Part shown: positions 9,801-21,714 of the stretch, piece by piece
Numbering within the stretch: position 1 is the stretch's first letter
How the letters are laid out: each line of letters starts with the position of its first letter
Source of the DNA: Brachionus plicatilis
Taxonomy: Eukaryota; Rotifera; Eurotatoria; Ploima; Brachionidae
NCBI GenBank assembly: GCA_010279815.1
Contig: QEOQ01000307.1
Coordinates: 44,654-108,653, forward strand
Direction: 5' to 3'
Length of the DNA stretch: 64,000 nucleotides
The notes under the pieces: model-generated
The model's database searches: none
The model's input: only the letters and a program-made list of their open reading frames with translations
What the model was told of the DNA's origin: nothing
Made by a program: the position numbers and the translations under genes

Positions 9801-12800
9801 TTAACTCTAATTATGTATTAAGTCAAATCAATGCATTCACGAAGAAGACATTAATCGGTTTTTTAAAAGTGACATGAACATCATTTGGAGTATTTTTGAA
9901 AAAAAAAAATTAAAAATATATATTTTTTAATAAATGAAATTTTAGATGAGTCGAAAATCGACGCCATTTCTTTGCATGACAGGCTTATATTGACTGTTGT
10001 ATTTTCAACTAGTGATCAATTAAAAGTATTTTTTTTATAATTAATTTTTTTATTTTATTAAAAAAAAAAAAAAAAAAGATGCTTAATTTAAGAGTGACCA
10101 TTTCTTCTTCAAGTACGGTCAATATAAACGAAGCGTCCAAGCGGACTTTAAGCAAAAATGGAAATTTAATCTCAATACAAAGTTCTAACTTTAACACTTG
10201 GATTGCTTACAAAAACGACCGAGAGCAGGTCGAGATCGTGTCAGTACCGATTTGTGAGAACCAGGCCAGTCTGAGAATACCTAGCCAAATCCAAGTGCTG
10301 AATTTGAAGAATATTGAGAAAAATTTAGTGGATAATGATTCAATGGATGAAGTGGAGGAGAATTTTGTTGACGAAGAGTTCGACGATGAGAAAATCTCAG
10401 AGCAAATTTTGTCCGAAATGGACCTGAAGGAATTGTATGTTAAGAAAATATTTGAACCTTTGCGCTACTCAAGACATGTGATGCTAAAGTCTTTGGGTAT
10501 TTTGGGAGTTAATGTGAGCGATGCCATGGGCTTTCATTTGTCTAATGATGAGATAAAAGAAAAGATAATTCAATCGATTGAGCAGGCAGTCCAGTCCCAT
10601 CCAAATTTTGGAAGTGTTTCTGAAGAAGAATTTTTGGCTTTGAATATGAAATTTTGGTCAAAATACTACACCATGCTCAAACAGTATGACTTTGATTCTC
10701 GTTTGCCTTTGGGTTGCTTCATCGAGCCTAAAAATGAGTCTATCATTTTGCTTATTAGAAAGGTTTTTATTTATAAACATAAAAATTTAAATAAAAAAAT
10801 TTATTTTTGTTGTTTTGAAGAACTCAGTTTCGGTATATAGCAGAGCTGATTTGTCTCAATTTTACCAAACAGCATCCATTGACTCAATCAAGTCATTTTT
10901 GCCAAACAACATTAAAAAAGGTAAATTAAAATTTGATTTATTTATAATGAAAAATGTTTAATTTTTATTTTACTTTATTTTTTTGTCTTCTTTCATTTAG
11001 AGTTGAAACAACAACTATTAAGATTTTAACTCTTTTGTTAAACAATCACTTAATTTTTAATGATTAAATCGATAGGGAAACTACTAAATTTTTTACTTAA
11101 CTTTCAATCAAGTTGATTAGATACAAAAAACTGAATTTACTTGAATAAAAAAAAATATTTTAAGGTGATAACAAAAATAAATCAATCACATTTTTTGTAA
11201 GATTAAAAGGTAAAATTTAAAATTTGTTTTTTAAATTTGAGTTTAAACTCCACCTGACAGAAATTAAATGTAAAATTTTAAAAAGTTTATCAACAATTCA
11301 ATTGAATTAGATGCTATAATTGGATTTAAATTATTGAATAATAAAGAAAGAAATATTTATATTTATTCTGTCTAATAATTTTTCCATTTTCATCACACGG
11401 AAACTTTTACCCTTTTCTTTGGACTTGTTTCACTATTTTTATGGCATAGTGAAATTTGGTACAAAAAACAAAAACAAAATATTAAAAATTCCAAAGCTTA
11501 AGTTCTGAAGCACCAAAACATGCTTTGTAAATTGAAACAACTGATAATCCTTTGTACCATCAATATACTGATTCTGCAAAACTCTTCAATAAATCTGTAA
11601 AATTTGACAATTTTTTTAATTTTTAATTTTTTTTATGAGAGTAAAGACATTTTTTTTGTTAAAGTAATAGTTAAATTTGGGCTTTATTTTTGGAAAATAT
11701 CCCATTTTTAGGGTATTTTCTAGCTAATTCAATTTTAATTGCTTTAACATAGAAACTATGTAATTAACTCTAATAGAAAAAAGATTGGGTTTTGGCTTTA
11801 CTCTTAGAGTCGTTAACGCGAGTTTACGGTGATAATTAATCAGGTTCACTGAATGCAAAATTTCCGGCATTGTGAATTTTGGTCTAAAAATCAAAAATAA
11901 AATATAAAAAGTGCCAAAGCTTAAGTTCTGAAGGACCAAAACATATTCTGTAAATTGTAGCAACTGATACATCCTTTGTACCACCAATATACTGATTCTG
12001 CAAAACTCTGCAAAATTCAGAACATTGTGAATTATTGTACAAAAAACACAAACAAAACATAAAAAACGCCAGAACTTTAATCTGGACTGACTAAAACATG
12101 CTCTGTAAATTGTAGCAAGTGATACATTCGTTGTACCACCACTTAAAGTTGAATTGGATTTTTAATATAATGTAGTATCCCAAATTTACTATTTTCTGAG
12201 TTTTCCAGATTTATTGCAGAGTTTTCCAGAATCAGTATATTGGTGGTACAAAGGACGTATCACTTGCTACCATTAACAGAATATGCTTTAGTCCTTCAGA
12301 ACTTAAGCTTTGGAATTTTTAATATTTTGTTTTTGTTTTTGTACCAAATTTCACAATGCCAAAATTTCCTTGCTATCTGAATTTCTAAAATGTGACTTCG
12401 TAGCCTTGTTTTCCATGAACGAGAAAAAATCAATAAAACCAAAAAGACATTTTTAAATTCAAAACAATTCACCTAATGTATATTTAAAAAAAATTGTTTT
12501 AGTCTTTTTAAAATTCTTAAATTTTTAACAATATATATCATAAATATTTGTCTTAAAAATCAAAAATCAAGATAAAATAATTCATTCAAAGAATTAAAAA
12601 AATTTAAGATGAAATTATGGGTCAAAATCTTTAAAATTTGATCAGAATTCGGAAAAAAAAATTGCGTACCATTTGAATTTTAATAATTAAAGAATTTATC
12701 AAATTTTTCTGAAATAAAGAATGGAATCTTTAACTAACGAATAAGGCAACTTCTTAAAAGCTGAAGAATAAAGAATGGTTTTCCAAGCTCCTGAATGATA

Positions 12801-15800
12801 TTTTCTAATTTTTATTTCACAATTTCGTATTTTTCTAATTATTAAAGGTTTCAAACCGAAATTAAAATAATTGTAATCTTTTTTACTTTTCACAAAAAAA
12901 TTATCATTAGTTTCAATTAAAAATTTAAAATGAATTGTATGTATGAAACGAGATTTTAATCGATTTTTACATAAGCAAAAAAACATTTTAACTACTTTCC
13001 AAGAAAATTAATTAATTTTTATCTATTTCAAAAATTAGAAAAAGTAAATTTTTCGATTAAATTTTATTTTTAAAAATTGATTAAGACATTTTAAATGCGC
13101 AATTAAATTTCAATGCATTTTTTACAAATTACAATCCTTTTTCAAAAATTTTAAAATAAACCTTTGAAATGTTATAAAAAATAAAAATCTGCGAAATTAA
13201 TGAAATTTAATTACGCATTTAAAAATGTTCAAATGATCAAATTTGAAAAATGGAATTTGATTAAAAATTTTACTTTGCCAAAAATTACGCCAAATTCGGT
13301 GATTAAAAAAATTAACTTTAGAATTATATGATTATTGAAGAAATGCTATTTATATATAAAAAAAAATCTAGGCAATTTTTTTCTCGAATTCAATAAATAC
13401 TAATTTTTATTCTCATATTTAATTTTTTTGTCATTGCCAAATCTGGTATAGTTTTTAAAATAAAAAATATTTTTTTAAATAAATTTTTTGTTTCAGATAG
13501 CAATGACTCAACGGATCTGTTGTATTTGATTTTAACTTTGCAATGCATTGAAAATAGTCTTAAGTCGAATCCGAACTTGAATTGCTTGAGTCAAAAGGAA
13601 CTTGATTTAAACACATGCCGTCAATTTATTAAAAATCTCACGGACTATTTGACTCTGTCACACAATGATTTTTTTTCCAAATTCTGCTCATATTTTGAAA
13701 AAATCAACAATTTAAACAATTTGAGCAGTGTTATTGAGAGATTGTTTGAATTTTTCAAAGTGAATGAAAATGTGTCAAGACTGGACATTGAATCCAATGA
13801 TGATGATATAATGGACACTGATTCGAATTCAGTTCGAATTACATCCGAGCTAACCATAGACTCTATGATTGCTAGCTTTAGAGATTTGGTTCACAAGAGA
13901 TTCGATTTTTTCAGGACCTTGTGTGTCTTATTAGATATCATCACTAAATACTACAGCAAAGTTTGAATTTTTTTCTAGATTTTTAGGGTCTAGTCGACTA
14001 TGTGAACAATCGACTCAAGACGACTTGGTGAACAATGATGCTCACCAAAGTCATGTTCACAAAAAATTCATTATTTTTTTTTTAAAGTGGTTTAAAAAAT
14101 TATGTGAACAAAATTTTATTTTGGTGAACAAATTTAAATTTTTTTTTTAAATTTATTAAAGAAAATTTTAATTGTTATAAAATAAATTTTCATTCAAAGC
14201 TTGTCAGATTAGAATAAAATATTCAGTTCTTATATTTTTTTGACATGTGAAGCTTTAGGTCTCTAGAAGTTTTCATTAATTTGTAGCACAATTCACATGT
14301 CACAGGGTTAATGTGTTGAATGGGATCAGATTTTAGTAATGTAAGAGATTCATTCGATTTTTTATTCGAATGAATCATTTAAAACATTTAAATTTTGTGT
14401 GTACAATTAAAATTTAATTTCACATATCACATATTTGGTGAACATAGTTTAAATAAACTATGATCTTCACCAAGTCGTCTTAAGTCGATTGTTCACATAG
14501 TCGACCAGATCCAATTTTTATTTGCCTAAAAAAATTTAAAATAAACATTTTTCTAATCAATAATTAAAGATTAGTTTGTCTTCGAATGTTGCCAATGAAG
14601 TAAATCAAAAATTCCTCCAGCATTCAGTAAAAAACCTTGCATCGTACTACTATCTGAGATGGTTAACAGACGCATATGCTTATTCAATTCAACCAGAAAA
14701 TATGTATACATCTTAAATGAACATTTTTTTATTTTGAATCTAAACTTATTTTTTCAGAGTGAAGCACTTGAGAAGAACATCGAACATCATTGAAGATTTA
14801 AGATGCGATCAAATAAATTATGGCAAAGAATGTAATTTGAACAAAAATTTAAAAATAAAATTTTAAGATTAACTTCTTAGGTAATCAATTATTGTTAAAA
14901 TTATTTTTAATATCGATGAATAAATTTTCGATTCCTTCTCAATCAAATCATCTCGAAATAGTCAATTACACTCAATTAAATGAACATGTTACAAGTCGAA
15001 TTTTAAAATACACGTAAGAAAAAAATTTGCATGTTTTTAATTTTTGAAGAAAAAAATTTTCAAAATTTTATGATAATTCTCAATTATAATCAACAACTTA
15101 AAAAAAAATTTTTAATTTTACTTGTAAAAACTACATACGTATAATTAAAAATGGCACAAAAATGTGTAAATTTTTTTAAACTGTTACCTTTTAATCTGAA
15201 AAATAATATAATATATTATTATATATAATATTATGTATTTTGAATGTTGCACTAAGTTGCATTTACAGAATTAAGTTTAAACATTTAGAAAAAAAGTTAT
15301 TCAATTTTTTTACACTTTGTAATGAATTTCACAAAACCGTTTATGATCAAATTTTCAAAAGTTTGTTTATGATCAAAAGTTTTACTCAAAAAATTTTATA
15401 TTAAATGCAGACACATTTTCATGATAAATAAACCATGTTCGACTATAATCAAGCATTATTCTGCATACACAAGTTTTTTGAAAATTTTTGAAGATTTAAT
15501 AAATCAAATTGAATATTTACTGCTAACCTTTAATTTCAATTATTTATATTTAAATTCCTACAAAAAATCTTTTTATTAATTAAAAAATCAGATCAGTCTG
15601 ATTTTAAAAAAATCAAACTAGCTTTTGTGCCATTTTAGTATTTTGTAAATTATTGCCAAATTAAAATAATCATGACTTATTTTAATCTGACGAAACTAAT
15701 GCCAAATTTGTCCAATGCTGTTCTCATTTGAAGAATTTAATGCCAAAATAGAATTGTTTATTTATTTAAAGTTTAAGTCCCATAGACATTTTGAAATCAG

Positions 15801-18800
15801 AATTTAATTATTTATTCAATTAACACCAATTCTGGTGATGTAATCTAAATTTAAAAAATTTTAAAATTAAATGTATTAAGTTGTTTGTTACTTTGGTTTT
15901 GCATAAGCGAAATTCCATTTTTTGAAATAAGAATTTAATATACAATTAAACATCGAATTTACAATTAGGCAAATTGAATTTCATGATCAAATGTAAATTC
16001 CAAATCAAAATTTTTAGTTTTCGATTTAAATAAAGAGGTATTTTTTATTAATTTTTTTTACTAAACTTTATTAAAAATAATTTGTTTAATCTTTAATTCG
16101 ATATAAAATTATATGAATTTTTATCTTAAGTAAAAATAAAATCTCAATCAATATTTTGAAATTTTTTACAATACAAAATTTAACTTTGTTTCACCGTAAT
16201 ATATTTTAATTAATATTAAAATGTCATTTAAAGCCATAAATTGGATACTTTAACATTGATTTTAAATTTGTATTTAAAGTTTTCAAGCAAAGATTTAAGA
16301 AGAATCAATTAGAACATAAAAAAGTTTTGTTTCTTTTTATTAAAATAGTAAACATCTTATGTTTAATTAAAAAAAATTTAAAAAAGCTAATTTAATCATT
16401 TTTATTAAGATTATAATCAATTAAATTTTGATCATTTGATGATGATCATGATCTTCAAGTTGCCTTACAATTAAGTATTTTTTACTTAAAATAATCATGA
16501 AATGAAAATAAAAATATAATGAAAAATTATTTATTAAAAAAACTGAAATTGGTTAAAATAATGTTTAAAAAATAATTATTATTATTTTGATAATTTAATA
16601 ATGACTCTAAATCCAATTGCCTATATACACCAATTCTTATTCTTCTGATTAATAACGTACAGATTGGTCTTGATAGATAACCATCAGATGTGCATTCTTT
16701 TTATTTTCAATTCCAAAATTTCTAACCACAAATATTATTTCTTGATCAGACATTTTCACAATTAAACGAATAAAATTGGGTTTAATTTAAAATTTAAAAT
16801 TATTTTTTCCAATTTAATTTATTTATTTTTGTTGACACCAGCGTGAGTTGTTCCTGCTAAAGTCTAGAAACAAAAGAAAAGTTAATTAAATGATCAAGTT
16901 TTGATTTATAATAAAAATAAAAATAAAAATAAATTGAATAGATAATATTAAAAAGGATAATTTAAATGTTTTGATTTAAGTGTTTTGAAATTTTAGTTAT
17001 AAGCTAAAAAAATTTACATAAAATGGTTTGATATTTTTTAGGAGCCAGTTCATATTATATTGGTTTAGTTTAGAATTTTATAAAATTTTGACTCAATAGA
17101 GGAATGCTTAAGAAAAATGGGAAATGAGACCTACAAAAAATGCTTATAGAACTTACAAAAGCATTTTAACTCTAAAAATCAATACAAGGAAAAAAATTTT
17201 TTTTTACTTAAATGTAAGTTTCCATGGCTGTTGGAATGTAGTTCTAAACTCCTTAGTCGATTTGATGGTGGTTTTCCTTGCAAAATTAAAGAATAAGGCA
17301 AAAAATGAATATAAAAGAAAGTATAAAATGAATTATAATTATTGAAATTAAAAAAGAAAAAAAAACAAAATTAACGTTTAAATTAAATGTTTTATTCAAC
17401 TTTTATTTAAATTTTTTAGAAAACACTTAAACTTTGTCTTATTTATTTATTTTATATATTTTTATTTATATCGCCTTTAAGGCGTTCATTGAAATAAATA
17501 AATAAATAAAATTTATGACCAATAAATACTCATTACAATTAAAATTAATTAATAAATTATCAATTAGTGTTTTTTTTTTAAATCGCCATTAATAGATATC
17601 TTTTTAGTTATCAATTAATGATTTTTTGAGGTTTGATGTTAAAGCTTTATTATTTTTAAGACAAAAAATTACCAAAAAGTATTGGTATTCAATTCTTAAT
17701 TTTATTATGGCATTAATTTCTTAAATAAAAATTGGTCATTGGACTATTTAGAATTAAATTTAGAGGATTATTTCATTTTGGCACTAAATTAAAAACAACA
17801 CCATATAGTTATTCTATATGAACTAAAGAATTTTTTCAAAAATTTTTACTTAAACAAGACATTTTTTTGCTTTTAATAGAGACATTTTCTCAAAAGAAAA
17901 TTTATTTAAAAAAAAAAAATTTATTATTAAAAAAAAATTAAAAATTAAGATGGCCCATGAATCTTGACGATGGTTTAGTGTGGATAAAATACCTATTTTA
18001 TAACATTCAGTACATACACTTAATTAATTACTGCCAATGTACCAAATGGAATTCAGCATCGACCAATTTGCGTTCATTCATCATGGCACATTGCTGTCTT
18101 TACTTGAACAACATTGATCAATCAATACATTTTTTTCTACGAGCCAGCTACAATCTAGGAAAAGAGGTCTATTTGAAAAAACTTGTCAGTCTAGGAATGA
18201 CCAAGAATTCGACTAGCTCAGACACTCTGATCCCAAATGCTCAATTAAAAACCAGCCGCAGGTCCATAATCATAAGCAGACCAAGCATCACTGCTGAAGA
18301 CACATCGCCAATGCTGGGATTGGTAAGCGCAACCGACGAAAACGCTGTCCTTTTGGACTATTACACCAAAACAATTCACTACTACGATTTGAATGGAAAT
18401 CTCGAAGCAGCCATTGAGCTAATTCAGAATGCGCTGCTCAAATGCCAGTTTGATTACAAGAGCAAGTCAAAGCTGTACTGTATTTTGTTCAAGAGTTATA
18501 TGGACTTGGAGTACTTTGACAAGGCGTACATTTCCCTAATGTCAAATACTGATATAGAATGGAAGAAGATTTGCTTGAAAAATTTTATTAGTGAATTGTG
18601 CAATCAGAACAAAAGCGAGATCTTGGTCAGTTTTGACTATGGCGATTTGTTGAATGAAGTTTTCAATATTTTAATGTACAGAGCCAAAGCCATTGATTTG
18701 AGAACCAATGATTTGTACAGAGTTTTGTTCAGTTTGAACATTAGATGCAAAAATTACCGCAGAGCTGCATTGTGCATGTACGAGTGTTACCTTAGGCTAC

Positions 18801-21524
18801 AGAGAGAGGTGCATGGTATTAATTCGCTGAAGAGACAAGAAAAATGTCTGTTGACTTGTCTCAATGTGCTCAAATTGGTTGATCCCAAATTTGCTTGGAT
18901 CAATTTAACTGATCTGGATTTACCGTAATGTGTTTTTTTTATCTTTATTTTTGAATGTTCTTGAATGGTTCAAAACTTTCATCTTATCTGAACTTTGCTA
19001 TTTTTGATATTTAACTCAAATTGTGTGTCCATAAAAGTCTTCCAAAACTATTCTTGATTTTTTTTCAATTAACAGAATACTCAAATGTATAATGCTGCTA
19101 CGATACCTTGAATTCACCATATTTTACGTAAATTATGGTAATCTTTTTCTTTTTTTTTTTTTTTTTTTTTAACAAATTCACTGTAAAATTTAAAATTTAA
19201 CTTTATTATAATTTAACATTTTGGTTCAAAATTAAGATTTGTTTTCAAAAATATCTTTCATGAGGCTGAAAGGAAGGACTAAGTTTCCATTCCAACCGGC
19301 CAAGGCTTTGCCAAACTATATTTTAAATAAATAAATAAATGGCTATCTAAAAAAACGGTATTTATCACTTAATAACGATTATTATCGTAAATTACCCATA
19401 ATTATTGTAAAACTCAGTGAAAAAAAAAAATTCAAAATTAACGTAAGTAAAAATCGTAAAAAACAATTTTCATGAAAAATTTTTTTTTCTCAGATTTTTG
19501 AAAAGGTGAAAAAATAAAATTTAATTAAAATTTTTGTAAAAAAAGGTGAAAATTGGATTTTTTATTATTATAATATATTTTTTTAAACAAATTGTGAAAA
19601 TTAATATTTTAATATTATTTACCGAAATATATTTTATTTTCTAGTGTTTTTTGCTTTTAAGCTGTTTGTTAAGTAAAAAAAATTATTAAAAATTTTAATT
19701 TCTATTGTTTAAACATATCTTAGATCACTAAATTCTGATTGAATATCTTTTTTTTAATACAGCTAAAATATATGATTTTTGATAAATTTTGAATTTAACA
19801 AAAAAATTTAATATTTTCGTACTTAATATTTTCAAAAGTCGATCTGGGAAAACTAATAAATGTGAAATTCATTCAAAAAGGATCCATATTCAAAGAAGTT
19901 TGGGACAAGGCATCAAACAGCTTAAAAGAAAAAAATGTTACGAAATAAAATCTGTTTGTAAATAATATTAAATTTTATTTTTTTTACTTTTTCAATAAAA
20001 AAAATTTTTTCCTGAAAATAGGTTTTTTTCGAGAAATTCTGGAATTCTTTTTTCACTGAATTTTACAATAATTATGGGTAATTTACGATAATTACCCAAA
20101 ATTTTTATAAGTAATAATTTTTTGATTTTTTTTCGAATTTTTTCGGCAATGTGAATTTTCATACAAAAATTCAAATACAAAATTTAAATTCTTAATAAAA
20201 AATAAAGATTTTGAACTACAGATTTTCTGTAAGTTTTAAAAGTTGAACAATTTCTTATTAATAGCAAGAGACATGTTTCAGGTTAAGATTGTGACCAATC
20301 TTAAAACCTAATATCTTTGACAACTTTTATTTGATTTTTTCTTGAAGTCACAATTTTATAAAACCCAAAAATTTTACAAAAAAAAAATAATCAAAATTTT
20401 TAAGTCCATTGACAAATGATACAAACGCTGGCGATAGTTCTGCACAAACAAAAATTGTTGATTTAGAAGAAATAAATAGAAATTACCATTTGGTCAATCA
20501 TACTCTTAAAATTTTTGAAACATCTAAAAATCAAAATCTATTAGGTAACTATAACAAAACAAAAAAAATAAATTTATTCCTAACAAAAAAATTAAATCAA
20601 CCAAGCTAATCAGCTCACAATCGAAGAGACAACTAATCTATTGAGCAAAAATGGATATTTTGATGACTCGCTAAGCTTATGCTTAAATATGAAATATTTG
20701 GATCAAACCATGGTCATAAATACTCTAAATGCTTTGGTTGATAGGTAAATAAAATTTTAAACAAAAATACAATAGATTTTAAATTATTTTCTCTTAGGTG
20801 TTGTGACGTAAATGCTTCCGAAGTGTCTGATGAAAAACTTAGCGAAGATGTAATGACTGAAATTGAATTAATGAAAAAAAATGAACTAGTCAATCCGATC
20901 ACGTCTCCATACCAAAAGTAAAAACATCAATTAAAACTAATTGAATATTTAAATTATTAAACAAATATTAAGTCCTTATTCATTTAAATGGAGTCTTCTT
21001 GAATCCTATCTGGAAAAGTTAAATGACTCATTTTTTTATAAACATGTTTGCCAGCGCATTTTGATCCTTGGTTTCAAAATTCCAACAAGTATTGAGCATA
21101 AATTTAAGGCAAGTTTAAAATAGTATTTTATTTTTATTTTTTTTTAAATTTTTATTCCACTTTAGGTTCAGAATGTTCAAGCACTTTTGTCGATTTATTT
21201 AAATTATGGTCTTTGGAATGAAGCCATGGACATAGTGAAAGAAATGGTTGAAAATTGGTCGCAAAAAGTCGATTCTACAATGGCCAAAGGAACTGTAGCG
21301 ATGCCCTTCAATTTGATTGACACGTTGAACAAATACTGCAAAACTGAGCTAAAAAAAGACTTGGATCAGTCTAATCTAAAAAAAGTAATTTTTTTTAAAT
21401 TTCGTATTTTTGTTTAATATTTTTTTGTTTAAAGATAAATGAAGATCTACACGAATTAATCAATAATTATGTGTATCAAGTAAAATTGTCAAGTGAATCG
21501 TACATAAATTTGAAAAATAAATGA
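6840..21524 (+). CDS. NUP160: nuclear pore complex protein Nup160 (5'-incomplete)
   Basis: NUP160 is a scaffold subunit of the Nup107-160 Y-complex of the nuclear pore. Seventeen exons keep one reading phase: 6840-7126, 9656-9767, 9823-9889, 9946-10025, 10079-10762, 10821-10920, 13497-13960, 14570-14703, 14758-14831, 14881-15013, 17950-18924, 20405-20544, 20606-20744, 20798-20917, 20973-21108, 21166-21384, 21435-21524, giving 1317 codons before TGA. Recognised landmarks are LCRDFKLKLW (family CxDHKLRMW) in the N-terminal beta-propeller; the 17950 exon, matching the helical core with SKSKLYCILFKSYMDL and YRRAALCMYECYLRL; and LLSIYLNYGLWNEAMDIVKE near the C-terminus. The human protein is about 1436 residues and begins roughly 150 residues before this first exon. 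That part is not found upstream. The intron at 21109 uses a GC donor (GCAAGT). Introns of 2.5-3 kb carry several transposons. Confidence 0.95.
7205..7444. repeat. inverted-repeat element, TGTGAATTTCAGTACAAATT family
   Basis: Ends at about 7205 (GGCTGTGTGAATTTCAGTAC) and 7444 (TGTGAATTTCACAACGCC) are diverged inverted repeats of the same family as the elements at 39057, 59714 and 62552. It lies in the first NUP160 intron. Confidence 0.5.
8204..8863. mobile_element. nested inverted-repeat elements in a NUP160 intron
   Basis: The outer inverted repeats read AGATGGAATATGTGACCAGA at 8204 and its complement near 8845-8863. Inside, 8335-8672 is conspicuously GC-rich and filled with CGGTC/GACCG and GGCCG motifs, ending CCAACACTA at about 8672. 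That end matches the CCAACACTA terminus of the hAT element at 47885-48926, so this looks like a hAT-derived piece inserted in an older element. No clear target duplication was found for the inner piece. Confidence 0.55.
11445..12362. repeat. cluster of four copies of a ~150-bp repeat, three direct and one inverted
   Basis: Related units start near 11450, 11868 and 12020 on the plus strand, and an inverted unit covers about 12195-12362. Shared words are GTGAATTTTGGTACAAAAA, AAGCTTAAGTTCTGAAG, AACATGCTCTGTAAATTG, CCTTTGTACCACCAATATAC and TGATTCTGCAAAACTC. They sit in the 10921-13496 NUP160 intron. Confidence 0.75.
13986..14512. mobile_element. MITE with ~47-bp terminal inverted repeats
   Basis: The left end GGGTCTAGTCGACTATGTGA (13986) and the complement of the right end, GGATCTGGTCGACTATGTGA (ending 14512), stay nearly identical for about 47 bp. 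Flanks are GATTTTTA (13978-13985) and AATTTTTA (14513-14520), 7 of 8 identical, so an hAT-type 8-bp duplication is likely. No coding capacity. It sits in a NUP160 intron. Confidence 0.75.
16649..16863 (-). other. two short minus-strand open frames behind a strong splice acceptor
   Basis: Within a NUP160 intron the minus strand shows a very good acceptor (TTTTCTTTTGTTTCTAG, ending 16864), then 14 codons ending HAGVNKNK and a TAA at 16821-16819 that overlaps an AATAAA-like string. About 65 bp later an ATG at 16753 opens 34 codons (starts MSDQEIIFVVRNFGIENKK, stop at 16651-16649). Both have more mixed codon content than the surroundings. I recognise neither; they may be relics of a gene or retroposon. 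Confidence 0.25.
17430..17512. repeat. probable LINE 3' end
   Basis: ATATCGCCTTTAAGGCGTTC is followed by a (AAAT)n tail. A short palindromic hairpin plus tetranucleotide tail is typical of CR1/jockey-like LINE 3' ends. A similar (AAAT)n tail lies at 19323-19340. Confidence 0.4.
19373..20099. mobile_element. inverted-repeat element carrying a short conserved open segment
   Basis: About 42-bp inverted repeats (TATCGTAAATTACCCATAAT at left, complement at right) enclose about 730 bp in the NUP160 intron 18925-20404. At 19860-19945 the plus strand encodes KFIQKGSIFKEVWDKASNSL followed by a stop. A second copy of the unit, coding on the minus strand, lies at about 51880-52865 and shares both the DNA and this peptide. 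It could be a transposon fragment or a captured exon. Confidence 0.55.
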
Positions 21525-21714
21525 TAATTCAAAATTATAATTTAAAATAGAGATTTTTTCAAAATCAAATGAATTTTTTTTTTTTAACAAATAAAATTAA
21601 TTAAGATAGAAAATTTTTTTCATTGCTCTAAAATTTTATTTTGTATCTAGGTCTCGAATCCTATCGATCAAAGTGACCAAATTAATATTTTTTTTATAAA
21701 ATTTCTTTTCAGAA

